Of a stretch of DNA of 64,000 nucleotides, positions 46,146 through 53,857 are shown one piece after another (the stretch's first letter is position 1; every line of letters begins with the position of its first letter). Under the pieces are notes generated by a model. It made no database searches. It was not told the origin of the DNA and worked only from the letters and a program-made list of their open reading frames with translations. Origin of the DNA: Verrucomicrobiota bacterium (GTDB taxonomy: Bacteria > Verrucomicrobiota > Kiritimatiellia > RFP12 > UBA1067); assembly GCA_023269675.1 (NCBI GenBank), contig JAHFSX010000016.1:1-64000 (forward strand). Direction: 5' to 3'. The position numbers and the translations under genes are program-made.

Positions 46146-46349
46146 TTACTAGGTCCAATTCATTCTCGATCGTTCCCTTCTGCAGCTCTTGGGCCTGCTC
46201 TGATTCATTGCCCTTGACCGGGCTTGATTCATACGGCATCCGGCATCGCACTCGCGGCGCCTAGATGCAAGAAACTGTGAGTCTGCTGCTTCGGCTTTGA
46301 CTATGGCATACGCGCCTCCTTTCTCTGTTGAACCCTGTTCCCTTCCCTT

Positions 46350-47405
46350 TCAGCTTTGGCCGCCAGCCTCTCGCGCCTTGATCTGAGCCAATGCGTAGTC
46401 GGGGGCTTGGACTTGAACGAGCTTGCAGTCGCTCCTGAAGATCCGAGATGCCGCTCGTGTGCCAATAACGTCCCCCAAAGCATCCGGCGCGTAGTTCGAC
46501 GTGTACAGGGTCGGCAGTGCGTTCAGCGCTCTGGCGTCGGCAATGGTCTCGAACGTCCTGCTGGCGAAGTTAGGATTGCCGTTCTTGTCCGAGTAACTGC
46601 CGTGTCCGATGTCGTCAACGAACAGGACCGGGGCCGCCGCCAGATGCGCAAGGTACTCGTCGAAGGTCTTGCTCTGGCGCACCCCGCCCCAGTTGTCGAA
46701 GTTGTACCAGACCGTGGAGCCGTCGTTCTTGTCCCTCTTACTCAAAAACTCCGAAACGATCTCCTGGACGTCGATGAAGGCGCAGGACAGGATCGGCTTC
46801 AGGGTGGGGTCGCTGGTGATGTGCGAGGCGTTGGCGATCGCGGTGAGCCTGGCGATGTGCTTGAAGGATGCGTAGGCGAGGTGGGTCTTGCCGCAGCCGT
46901 TGCCGGTGCCTGATGCGGTCTTGCAGCCATAGACGTAGAGGCTGCCGGCAGCGCCTGAGCCCAGCGTCCGGCCCCACCCCGCCACGACTGCATGGGTCCA
47001 GCTGGCGACGGCTGCGCGTGCCTCTCGGAGCAGCCCTGCGCACGCTCCCGTTGCCCTGAAGGTGTTGAACTCGGCGGCTCGGTAGGGCTGCGGCACCTTG
47101 GCCAAGATCTCGGCCTCGGCCAGCAGGCGACCTGTGGGGTCCGCGGCATAGAACGCGCTGATGTAGTGGCGGTTGCAGAGCCCGTACCAGCGCCGGGGAT
47201 GCTGACCCGTCGCGTTCCAGCAGAGGCTTGGGTTCGGGTTGAAGCGGAACCCGCAGATCAGGCACTCGGGCTTGTCGTTGTCGAGGGCTCCAAACGGAAC
47301 CTCTTGAAGCGGAACCTTGAGCCTGTACTGGTTGAAGTCGAAAAGAGGTTTAAGATCCGATCTCTCTCCATCAACAGTAGGAGTGGCGGGTGAACTCACT
47401 TCCAT
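46350..47405 (-). CDS. DnaC/IstB-like AAA+ ATPase with zinc-finger N-terminus
   Basis: A 351-residue protein. Residues about 38-75 hold a CLICGFRFNPNPSLC plus LCNRHY cysteine cluster. The AAA+ part has Walker A GTGNGCGKTH (about 164-173), Walker B VLFVDDIGH, sensor TSNYAP, and an arginine finger region GTRAASRIF, the pattern of DnaC-type helicase loaders. It probably loads the replicative helicase during element replication. AAGGGGAGA precedes the start. It lies downstream of a winged-helix gene in the same leftward block. Confidence 0.82.
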   Translation of the reverse strand: MEVSSPATPTVDGERSDLKPLFDFNQYRLKVPLQEVPFGALDNDKPECLICGFRFNPNPSLCWNATGQHPRRWYGLCNRHYISAFYAADPTGRLLAEAEILAKVPQPYRAAEFNTFRATGACAGLLREARAAVASWTHAVVAGWGRTLGSGAAGSLYVYGCKTASGTGNGCGKTHLAYASFKHIARLTAIANASHITSDPTLKPILSCAFIDVQEIVSEFLSKRDKNDGSTVWYNFDNWGGVRQSKTFDEYLAHLAAAPVLFVDDIGHGSYSDKNGNPNFASRTFETIADARALNALPTLYTSNYAPDALGDVIGTRAASRIFRSDCKLVQVQAPDYALAQIKAREAGGQS

Positions 47406-47536
47406 TCTCCCCTTCTTCTGTTGTTCATTTCTTCTCCTTCTTATCCTTCTTCTCTTCTTTTATTCTTATAGTGTGTCCATAGCATTGGGGATCGATTGTC
47501 CATACCCTTGTCCCAATGCCGTCCACACCGCTGTCC

Positions 47537-48127
47537 CTACCGCCGTGGAGACCGTCGTCCACCCTTCTGACCACTCCGCTGTCCGGAGCTGCCAGTGTTT
47601 AGAGCATAAGTTTCGTATTTGCAGACGGTTATGACGATACCGTGCTGTCCCTTGTTTTGGACGCTGATTTCGCCACCCTTGGCCAGAAGTCTGATCCAGT
47701 TGCGTATCGTCTTGCGGTCGCGGCCCGTGTCTTCGGCCAGCTTAGAGATAGATGTCGGCAGCATTCCGCGGCCGATATCGATGATGTCGCCGCCAACCTT
47801 CGCCTGCCGCGCCTTCCAATTGGCACGCAGTAGCAGTTCCATGAAGAAATGCGCCTGATCCCAAGGCTTCTCCTTCCAGAACCATTGCTCCCTGAATGTG
47901 CGGTAGCAGGGAAAGTAACCGCCTCTCAGGGGACCGTCGCTGTCGGAAGTCTCATCAACCGAGCCGTCGGGTTCGGCGTTCGCATCTGTATCCACAACCG
48001 CCCCTGCCCCCGCATCAGAGTCTTCGTCGCCGTCATCGAACTCGATCTCGGGGTTAAACGCTGTGGCCGCTGTCGGGGCACCGGCCGGTACGGCTGCGGT
48101 TCCCGCATCTGCTTGTGACTCTGACAT
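47537..48127 (-). CDS. Winged-helix replication-initiation-like protein
   Basis: A 196-residue protein. The first 65 residues are acidic and disordered; the rest resembles helix-turn-helix domains of phage and plasmid replisome organisers (FREQWFWKEKPWDQAHFFMELLLRANW, TSISKLAEDTGRDRKTIRNWIRLLAKGGEI). It sits directly upstream of the DnaC-like gene, the usual pairing of an origin-binding protein with its helicase loader. Origin repeats were not found next to it. AAAGGA precedes the start. Confidence 0.65.
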   Translation of the reverse strand: MSESQADAGTAAVPAGAPTAATAFNPEIEFDDGDEDSDAGAGAVVDTDANAEPDGSVDETSDSDGPLRGGYFPCYRTFREQWFWKEKPWDQAHFFMELLLRANWKARQAKVGGDIIDIGRGMLPTSISKLAEDTGRDRKTIRNWIRLLAKGGEISVQNKGQHGIVITVCKYETYALNTGSSGQRSGQKGGRRSPRR

Positions 48128-48147
48128 ATCATGATCCTTTCGCTTTG

Positions 48148-48247
48148 GTTTTGAAGACGGGCGGACGCACAGAGCACCGTACCCTGTGCGCCGCCCCTGC
48201 CCCGTTTAGGTCGTGGGCTTGGCCTCTGTGGCCTCAGCCGCCGCCGG
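48148..48247. repeat. 100-bp direct repeat, copy 1 (end of parB-like gene 1 plus hairpin)
   Basis: This 100-base segment matches 49251-49350 with one mismatch. It covers the last codons of the parB-like gene, its stop, and a hairpin in which GGGCGG-CGCACAG pairs with CTGTGCG-CCGCCC (one bulged base), and stops about 20 bases short of the next gene's start. Confidence 0.95.
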
Positions 48248-49210
48248 CTTCACGACCACCGCCGGTTGTGTGGTCCCGGCTACAGCTACCGTGCCGCGGG
48301 TTCCGCTCCAGAAATGATCGATAGGGCGAACCCTCCGCAGCGCATAATGCAGGTCCCTGGAGTCAAAATTCCTCGTGTAAGCCATCTCCAACAAGGGTTT
48401 GATCTCTTCCCAGGATTCGGGATCATCTTTGCCCATGTAATAGGTAGTCGCGATCCAGTGCGCTTGCGTGATCCTCGGCAGCCCGTGATTCTTTGGCTCG
48501 TAGCCGTCCCACACGTGCACGTAGGCCAGATCCTTGCGCCAGCATTCGGGCAGCGAGTCGAAGCGGTCCGCGAGCTTAACGAGCCGGGACATCACCTCGA
48601 TATTCATCCCTAACCGACGCGCCAGTTTCTTCAGTGGAACTTGACACTCGCTGTGCATGCGCTGAATGTACCGCGCGCGGTCGATCACGTTCCTTCCGTA
48701 GTGGCGGGTGTTTTCCGACATTCTGAAGTCGAAGCACTTGGGATTGTTCTCGTCGAGTGTGCGGTGGATCGAGAATTCCCCGAGACACAGTCCCGAGCCC
48801 TCGCCGCGCAATTGTTTCAGCGCCTCGACCCTGTGCGCGCCCTTGATGATCGCGTACTCAGGACCTGACGGGTCGGTGTTGCGGATCAGAATCACTGGAC
48901 GAAACAGTCTGTATCTTCTGATTCCGTTCACCAGACCTCTGACGCGTACTGGGTTGAGGACGGTTCCGCCGCTTTCGTTCCACTTGCTGACCGTCATGGT
49001 GGTGAACGGGACCAGCACCTGGATATCGGTTTTCTTGCCCTTTGCAGTCTTGGCATGGCAGCCGCCACCTTCAACCCGCTTATGGACTGCCGAGGCCGTG
49101 GTTGCGCCAGTAACCTGAACCCTGTCATTTGCAGCCGCCTCAGGCTGCGCCTCCGCAGACACCGCTGCAGATGCTGTCCCTTCGGACATTGAGTTTTTCG
49201 TTTTTTTCAT
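48206..49210 (-). CDS. ParB-like nuclease/partition-domain protein 1
   Basis: The start at 49210 follows AAGGAG; a frame extension to 49273 would run into the direct repeat. The 334-residue product begins with an Ala/Glu-rich tail and has a ParB/Spo0J N-terminal domain: VRVRGLVNGIRRYRLFRPVILIRN, then IIKGAHRVEALKQLRGEG, the CTP/phosphate-binding GxHR-type box, and a HTH region (LKKLARRLGMNIEVMSRLVKLADRF). It would bind element DNA for partition or gene control. No ParA gene is visible in the window. The paralog 49309-50487 is adjacent. Confidence 0.75.
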   Translation of the reverse strand: MKKTKNSMSEGTASAAVSAEAQPEAAANDRVQVTGATTASAVHKRVEGGGCHAKTAKGKKTDIQVLVPFTTMTVSKWNESGGTVLNPVRVRGLVNGIRRYRLFRPVILIRNTDPSGPEYAIIKGAHRVEALKQLRGEGSGLCLGEFSIHRTLDENNPKCFDFRMSENTRHYGRNVIDRARYIQRMHSECQVPLKKLARRLGMNIEVMSRLVKLADRFDSLPECWRKDLAYVHVWDGYEPKNHGLPRITQAHWIATTYYMGKDDPESWEEIKPLLEMAYTRNFDSRDLHYALRRVRPIDHFWSGTRGTVAVAGTTQPAVVVKPAAAEATEAKPTT

Positions 49211-49221
49211 ATTGCTCCTTG

Positions 49222-49237
49222 CCTGCCCCGTGGCAGG
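49222..49237 (-). promoter_or_regulatory. Hairpin just upstream of the parB-like gene 1 ribosome site
   Basis: CCTGCC and GGCAGG form a 6-pair stem with a 4-base loop immediately 5' of AAGGAG on the minus strand. The parB-like gene 2 has the same arrangement at 50501-50516. Confidence 0.55.
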
Positions 49238-49250
49238 ACTTCGCGTTTTC

Positions 49251-49350
49251 GTTTTGAAGACGGGCGGACGCACAGAGCACCGTACCCTGTGCGCCGCCCC
49301 TGCCCCGTTTAGGCCGTGGGCTTGGCCTCTGTGGCCTCAGCCGCCGCCGG
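49251..49350. repeat. 100-bp direct repeat, copy 2 (end of parB-like gene 2 plus hairpin)
   Basis: It matches 48148-48247 at 99 of 100 positions (a T/C difference two codons from the stop). It again covers the 3' end of a parB-like gene, the stop and the GC-rich hairpin. Confidence 0.95.
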
Positions 49351-50487
49351 TTGTTCGGCGCTGGTCTCCGTCACAGGCACAGGCGCAGATTCAGCCGCTG
49401 CATCCTTGTCGGCGACTACCTCGCCCATGCATTCCAGCGAGAGCCGGAGTTTTTCGGCGCGCGCCGGATCCTTATCCTTCGCCTTCTCATAGGCTTCGCG
49501 GAGCTGCTTCCTGAGTTTGCTGTCGGCCAGGGACGCCTTGGTCTCCTCCGACATGCCTTTGACTTCAGCATCCTCATCGGATGCCTTCGCCAAGGCCTTG
49601 AGCGCGTTCCGCAATACGTGTGCAGAAAAACTCTTCTTGTACGCTTTTTCCATGATCGCAAGCACGGCCGCATCTACCTCGCCGTCGCCGATGCGTCCCG
49701 CGACTTCGACCCAGTGCGAGAGCGTGATCCTGGGTTTATCATCCTTCTTGGCGGTACTGGCGGACCAGTTCAGGTCCTTTTGCCAGCACTCCGGCAGCTT
49801 CTCGTAGCACTCCACGAGCTTGGCGAGGCGGTTGACGACCTCGCGACGCAATCCGAGCAACGGGGCCAGTGTCTTCTGGTCAATACCGTCCTCGTTCATC
49901 ATCCGCACCGCGTACCGGGCGTTGCTGATCGCAGAGGTCTGGTAACGGTGTGAGTTCTCGGCCACGCTGTAGGCCATGCACTTGGAGTTGCTCTCATCCA
50001 GCTTCTCGTGCATCTTGAACTCATTGCTCTTCAAGCCGGATTCGGCACCTCGAATCTCGCGCAGCGCCTCGACCCGATGGGCACCGGCGAGGATTACGAA
50101 ATGCGGGCCGTCCGGACCATTGTTTTTGGCGACGGTCACGGGGTGGATGACTTTATTCTTGCGGATGTCGGAAGCCAGTGCTTTGATATATTCGGGATTC
50201 AGTCCGACACCGTAGCTGCGGTTCCATTTGCTGACCATCAGGTCCTTGAAATACAACACCACGGCGGTCTTGTCGGGTTTCGGCTCTGTTACCGGCTTCT
50301 TAGCTTTGGCCGGTTTCTTGCCTTTGCCTGACTTGCCCCTGGCACCGGTCACGGCATCGCGGTCGGCTTTCGTTTCGGGGCTCAGGTCATCGGCATCGGC
50401 ATCTGCCTGTGCCCCTGCACTCGCAGCCTTTTGGGGCTGTGCCTCCGCAACCTTGGCTGCGGACGTGTTACCGTCTTTGTTTTGCAT
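49309..50487 (-). CDS. ParB-like nuclease/partition-domain protein 2
   Basis: The start at 50487 follows a strong AGGAGGAG; another in-frame ATG at 50592 has a weaker site and would add 35 residues. The 392-residue product has an Ala/Lys-rich N-terminus, then a ParB-like domain: GLNPEYIKALASDIRKNKVIHPVTVAKN, VILAGAHRVEALREIRGAE, and a HTH stretch (QKTLAPLLGLRREVVNRLAKLVECYEKLPECWQKDL). It is clearly paralogous to the next gene but diverged, except for the shared C-terminal tail encoded by the direct repeat. It is first in the leftward replication/ParB block and lies downstream of the two-box motif at 50701. Confidence 0.75.
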   Translation of the reverse strand: MQNKDGNTSAAKVAEAQPQKAASAGAQADADADDLSPETKADRDAVTGARGKSGKGKKPAKAKKPVTEPKPDKTAVVLYFKDLMVSKWNRSYGVGLNPEYIKALASDIRKNKVIHPVTVAKNNGPDGPHFVILAGAHRVEALREIRGAESGLKSNEFKMHEKLDESNSKCMAYSVAENSHRYQTSAISNARYAVRMMNEDGIDQKTLAPLLGLRREVVNRLAKLVECYEKLPECWQKDLNWSASTAKKDDKPRITLSHWVEVAGRIGDGEVDAAVLAIMEKAYKKSFSAHVLRNALKALAKASDEDAEVKGMSEETKASLADSKLRKQLREAYEKAKDKDPARAEKLRLSLECMGEVVADKDAAAESAPVPVTETSAEQPAAAEATEAKPTA

Positions 50488-50500
50488 GGTCTCCTCCTTG

Positions 50501-50516
50501 CCTGCCTCGGGGCAGG
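50501..50516 (-). promoter_or_regulatory. Hairpin just upstream of the parB-like gene 2 ribosome site
   Basis: CCTGCC and GGCAGG flank a CTCG-type loop directly 5' of the AGGAGGAG site on the minus strand, as at 49222-49237. Confidence 0.55.
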
Positions 50517-50700
50517 TTTGTTCGTGGTTTTCACTCGTCGCGGTTCCGGCACCCGCCGAGACCGCTGTTGAAACGCTGCTCTTGTCGCTCATTGTGCTCT
50601 CGTATTCCGCCGGATCGTTTGTGCGTGACGCCTGCTCCGGCTGGTAAGCGTCACGTGTGGGGAACCTCTGGGTTCGTTGAGACCTTCATGCCCTCACACA

Positions 50701-50740
50701 AGACTGTTCGCAGCCTAGGGTATGAATCTTTCACTCTTTC
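50701..50740 (-). promoter_or_regulatory. Two-box motif copy A (candidate ECF promoter of the parB block)
   Basis: On the plus strand TTCGCA (50707-50712), 14 bases, TCTTTCA (50727-50733). Read leftward this is TGAAAGA-N14-TGCGAA followed by CAGTCTT, the shape of a -35/-10 pair. It lies upstream of parB-like gene 2, just past the stop of the gene before it. Confidence 0.6.
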
Positions 50741-52183
50741 TTAACTTTTTTCTGCAACAGCAGCCGCATGCTCGGCCTCGGGACCCGGCTCGGGATGCGC
50801 ATCCAGCCCCTGCCCAGCTGCGGCGCCCACCGCAGACCCGGCGGTCTCTTTCAAGGTTTCTTCGACCAGTGCCGAAACCTTCGCGACCTGGTCGGCAGAC
50901 GCCCTGTAGACGCCCAGCCCCACAACCTTCCTCCCGGCGGAGCCGAGACAGCTCACATCGAGCATCATGCGGCTGACCGCAACCCGGGAGTCGTACGCGA
51001 AGTACTCACGGATCTGCCAGTCGCCGCCACCATCGGCCCGTCTCACGGCCATGCTGGCGCAGTACATTTGCAAGGGCGATTTAACGCCAGGCCATTCGCG
51101 CCCCGGCAACAACAGCACGGTCCAATACGTAGCGACCCCGACTGAAACGTCTTTTTTCAGTAACGCCTGCATCGCAAGCCGCGCTCGCCTGCTGGCACCG
51201 TGCCTAGGCTGGCCCACCATGCCTTGCACGCCCTTGACAACGGTGTCGTGAACTTGTTTCACGATTTCATTGGGGGAAGTCGGGTCGCGGACACCGTCGT
51301 CGGCCAGTCCGCTGGCCCCAGCGCCCTGTGATGAGGGCAGTTGCGAGACGGTGTCAGCGTTTACGGCGATATTGCCTATTGCCAGATCTACGCCGATTCG
51401 GTAAACCATTGCCTGAAGCGGATCGTCGTCCCGAAATTGCTCGCCTAAATCGCATGCAGTCACTGCCACATCCCGCGCAAAGAAGGCGCGCCAGAGGCTT
51501 CGAAGCGCCTTTCCCTTGCGTTCCCCAACAGGCTCCTTGCCCGAAGGTTTCCCGCCACCACTGCCGGCTCTGGTCTCGCCTGCGGACCAGCGCTTCCGGA
51601 ATCCCGCCAGGTCTTGGCTGAATCGCTCGAACTCACTTTGAGTCTCAATCGGCCTGATGCCGATGTATTCAAAACCCTTGCCTTGGTTCTCGAACATCAC
51701 CTTGTCATCGGCCGCGCGGTCGATAAGCCTGACTGTATTGAGACCGCAGTAGAAGCGGCGTTCAAAAACACCGGTTACGGACTTGGGATGGATGACGGCC
51801 TCAAGCACCGACGGCGTCGTCGGCCCGCGCCTGCGGAATTCCTCAGTATCCCAAGGTGACACTGCCGATATCCAAACGAATGGCATATCGACAGTAAGCC
51901 TGTGCTCTTCAGGCCGCCCCGTTTCCCCGGTGCCGCCTTCCGCCAGTTTGACAGTGCCGATTGCCCGCCACGGCCAAGGATCTACGCTGAGGGACACCGT
52001 GTGCTTCCCCAAGTCATGACGGACTTCGCTGCACTGATGAACCTGATCCGTCTTTCGCAGCAGATCGTGCGAAAACCGCCAAAGCGAACAAGGTTCCTCA
52101 ATGAGCCGTTCCAAGAGGGCGGACTCGATTTCTGATATGCCGACATCGCGACCGGCAGTTGACTTTTTACTTTTCTTATTCAT
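50741..52183 (-). CDS. Protein of unknown function (480 residues)
   Basis: The start at 52183 (MNKKSKKSTAGRD) is chosen for the AAAGG upstream; the frame is open further. No family was recognised. The protein has a Trp/Arg-rich N-terminal part (SLWRFSHDLLRK, SVDPWPWRAIGTVKL), a basic glycine-rich linker at about residues 205-235, and a C-terminal half with GVDLAIGNIAVNADT, GVATYWTVLLLPGREWPGVKSPLQMYCASMAVRR and a final Glu/Ala-rich tail like those of the ParB-like proteins. No membrane helix or signal is visible, so it is probably cytoplasmic. It has the two-box motif (copy B) 141 bases upstream. Confidence 0.55.
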   Translation of the reverse strand: MNKKSKKSTAGRDVGISEIESALLERLIEEPCSLWRFSHDLLRKTDQVHQCSEVRHDLGKHTVSLSVDPWPWRAIGTVKLAEGGTGETGRPEEHRLTVDMPFVWISAVSPWDTEEFRRRGPTTPSVLEAVIHPKSVTGVFERRFYCGLNTVRLIDRAADDKVMFENQGKGFEYIGIRPIETQSEFERFSQDLAGFRKRWSAGETRAGSGGGKPSGKEPVGERKGKALRSLWRAFFARDVAVTACDLGEQFRDDDPLQAMVYRIGVDLAIGNIAVNADTVSQLPSSQGAGASGLADDGVRDPTSPNEIVKQVHDTVVKGVQGMVGQPRHGASRRARLAMQALLKKDVSVGVATYWTVLLLPGREWPGVKSPLQMYCASMAVRRADGGGDWQIREYFAYDSRVAVSRMMLDVSCLGSAGRKVVGLGVYRASADQVAKVSALVEETLKETAGSAVGAAAGQGLDAHPEPGPEAEHAAAVAEKS

Positions 52184-52286
52184 TATCATCCTTTGTTTGT
52201 CGTGTTGTTTCTCGCCGGTCCTGATTTGAGTGACGCCCGCTCCGGCTGCGCGGGCGTCACGTTTCCAAGTCGTCGCCAAGTCGTTG

Positions 52287-52517
52287 TCACGGTTTCATCG
52301 CAACGCCTCCTTCCATGGGATTGTTCGCAGCCTGGGGCTCGGATCTTTCACTCTTTCTGCGGCCAGGCGCTTTTTTCTTTCCGGACTCAGGGTCCGCAGA
52401 AACCGCTGCTCCCTCCGACTCGCTATCCTCAGCCGGCTCCTCGAGTAATTCTTCGGGCAACAGAACGCGCTCGCGCCGCCGAATGTAGTTATTCACAAAC
52501 TCTTTGAGCGAACGCAC
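52287..52517 (-). CDS. Small ORF overlapping motif copy B (doubtful)
   Basis: A possible 76-residue protein from a GTG start without a ribosome site, overlapping the end of the gene upstream by 29 bases in another frame. It is charged (RRRERVLLPEELLEEPAEDSE), and its last residues, ERSEPQAAN, are simply the translation of the two-box motif. It may be a spurious ORF or a frameshifted extension of the upstream gene. Confidence 0.25.
   Translation of the reverse strand: MRSLKEFVNNYIRRRERVLLPEELLEEPAEDSESEGAAVSADPESGKKKAPGRRKSERSEPQAANNPMEGGVAMKP
52317..52357 (-). promoter_or_regulatory. Two-box motif copy B
   Basis: TTCGCA (52324-52329), 14 bases, TCTTTCA (52344-52350), read leftward toward the 480-residue unknown gene, whose start is 141 bases downstream. 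The spacer GCCTGGGGCTCGGA is identical to copy C. Confidence 0.6.
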
Positions 52518-52962
52518 CCAAGAAAGCGGTTTGCGCCGCCGCGTCTTTTTTTGCCGAAGGTAACGGTGCGCTCAGGAGGGCCAGCAACTCGCCCGCATTT
52601 GACAGATGTTTCCAGGTTTCCAGTTCTTCTAGGGCGAGGCAAAACATCCTCATTTCCTCCATGTCCACAGGCCTGACTGCCAGCACCTCTGAACGCGCAC
52701 CCAAGAGTCGAAACCGGGTCTTTGCATGCTCAACCCTTTTCATCACCTGTTGCCGGTCCTCACCGCAGTAGGCCAAGAGTATCGGCAACGGGTTATTGCC
52801 GTCGGGATAAGGCCACACCAGCAGATCGGCTAGGTGCGGACGCCCGAGTTCCCTAGCCAGCATCTCGGCATCTGCAAATGAAACACGCGCTGCCTTGGCA
52901 ACGACCTTTTCCGTCTCCTCACACGTACCTGTCGGTTCCGTGGTTTCCTTCTTCGCTTTCAT
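52489..52962 (-). CDS. LVWPYP-family protein 1 (unknown function)
   Basis: The start at 52962 follows GGAGAG; the frame runs on upstream to 53055, but that would read through the two-box motif copy C. The 157-residue product is paralogous to the next gene upstream (53015-53578): both have SxARE/SLARGRE, LVWPYPdG, a helix with RVExxxxRlR and a LAVRP/LATIRP-xExE-xF-LAxxxLE stretch. No known family was recognised. The shared block suggests a small alpha/beta domain of about 100 residues. Two diverged copies in tandem, each with its own motif upstream, point to a common function. Confidence 0.6.
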   Translation of the reverse strand: MKAKKETTEPTGTCEETEKVVAKAARVSFADAEMLARELGRPHLADLLVWPYPDGNNPLPILLAYCGEDRQQVMKRVEHAKTRFRLLGARSEVLAVRPVDMEEMRMFCLALEELETWKHLSNAGELLALLSAPLPSAKKDAAAQTAFLGAFAQRVCE

Positions 52963-53014
52963 CTTTCTTCTCTCCTTACTTATTGAGGTCCGCAGCCACC
53001 TTGGCTGAGGTTCC

Positions 53015-53578
53015 CTACATAAGACTGTTCGCAGCCTGGGGCTCGGATCTTTCACTATTCCAGAAATTATTTTTCCGTGATCCGAGCCCGCTAAGAATAG
53101 TTCGCAGTGACTGCGGCAAATCTTTCAGGTTGCCGCTTATACGTGACAAAACCGAAGTTCCCTGCGTGTCTGACGCCGCACGCGGCGGAGACCACAGAAG
53201 ACTGGTCTCGGGCACGGGTTCCGGCATCCCCTGCTCCAACGCGTCATGGGCCAGGAAGAACAGTTCGGTCTCTTCAGCGGTAGCCGGCCTGATGGTGGCG
53301 AGTACGGCCCTCAGATCCTGCTCGCGCAACCGGATCTCGATCTCCACGGCACGCGCCGCAGCCTGCGGCAGGTTCAAGGCGTAGTACGCCCGCAGCACGG
53401 GCCTGCGGTCCCGCTGCTCCGGATACGGCCACACCAGGATCTCGATGACCTGGGGCTGTTCGCGTCCCCTTGCCAGCGACACCGCTTCCTGAGCCGTGGC
53501 ATGCTCTGCCCTGTAGACGGGTCCAGCGATGTTATCGAACGCATAGACTCTTACCTCTCCCTCACAGCTTCTGTTCAC
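53015..53578 (-). CDS. LVWPYP-family protein 2 (unknown function)
   Basis: A 187-residue protein from a GTG start behind AAGGAG. Residues about 25-120 match the paralog at 52489-52962, with ILVWPYPEQRDRRPVLRAYYALNLPQAA and a LFFLAHDALE segment. The C-terminal 60 residues differ and are encoded across motif copies D and C, ending in SERSEPQAANSLM. Motif copy E lies 63 bases ahead of the start. Function unknown. Confidence 0.6.
   Translation of the reverse strand: MNRSCEGEVRVYAFDNIAGPVYRAEHATAQEAVSLARGREQPQVIEILVWPYPEQRDRRPVLRAYYALNLPQAAARAVEIEIRLREQDLRAVLATIRPATAEETELFFLAHDALEQGMPEPVPETSLLWSPPRAASDTQGTSVLSRISGNLKDLPQSLRTILSGLGSRKNNFWNSERSEPQAANSLM
53022..53060 (-). promoter_or_regulatory. Two-box motif copy C
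   Basis: TTCGCA (53028-53033), 14 bases, TCTTTCA (53048-53054), read leftward. The LVWPYP protein 1 start is 66 bases downstream, an ordinary promoter distance. It is embedded in the end of the upstream coding region. Confidence 0.65.
53091..53129 (-). promoter_or_regulatory. Two-box motif copy D
   Basis: TTCGCA (53101-53106), 14 bases, TCTTTCA (53121-53127). It sits 73 bases from copy C inside the coding end of LVWPYP protein 2; the spacer is unlike copy C, only the boxes agree. Confidence 0.55.
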
Positions 53579-53631
53579 TGAACTTTCTCCTTTACCTGGG
53601 GGCCGTCACCGTTGTGGCGAGCGTGCCCTGC

Positions 53632-53675
53632 AATAGACTGTTCGCAATGGGACTCTCGCATCTTTCACTCTCGCG
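53632..53675 (-). promoter_or_regulatory. Two-box motif copy E
   Basis: TTCGCA (53641-53646), 14 bases, TCTTTCA (53661-53667), read leftward; the GTG start of LVWPYP protein 2 is 63 bases downstream. Confidence 0.65.
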
Positions 53676-53720
53676 AATCTTTATTTGAGGTGACCGCAAC
53701 CGCCATAGTTGCTGGTCCCG

Positions 53721-53766
53721 ACATAAGACTGTTCGCAACGCAAGGCCCGGTTCTTTCAGACTTTCG
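53721..53766 (-). promoter_or_regulatory. Two-box motif copy F
   Basis: TTCGCA (53732-53737), 14 bases, TCTTTCA (53752-53758), 91 bases from copy E and in the gap ahead of the rightward sigma gene. Reading leftward it could add to copy E; for the sigma gene it would be in the wrong orientation. Confidence 0.55.
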
Positions 53767-53857
53767 AAAAATGTTTTTCACTGCTGTCTTGCCGCTCCCG
53801 GCGCTGATTGTGTACAGTTCTCAGATACTGCTATTTAACTCGGGGGGAGACACGGAT

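Noticed and set aside
53612..53857. N-terminal extension of the sigma factor
   Set aside because: It translates motif copies E and F, has no ribosome site, and a good site stands before the ATG at 53858.
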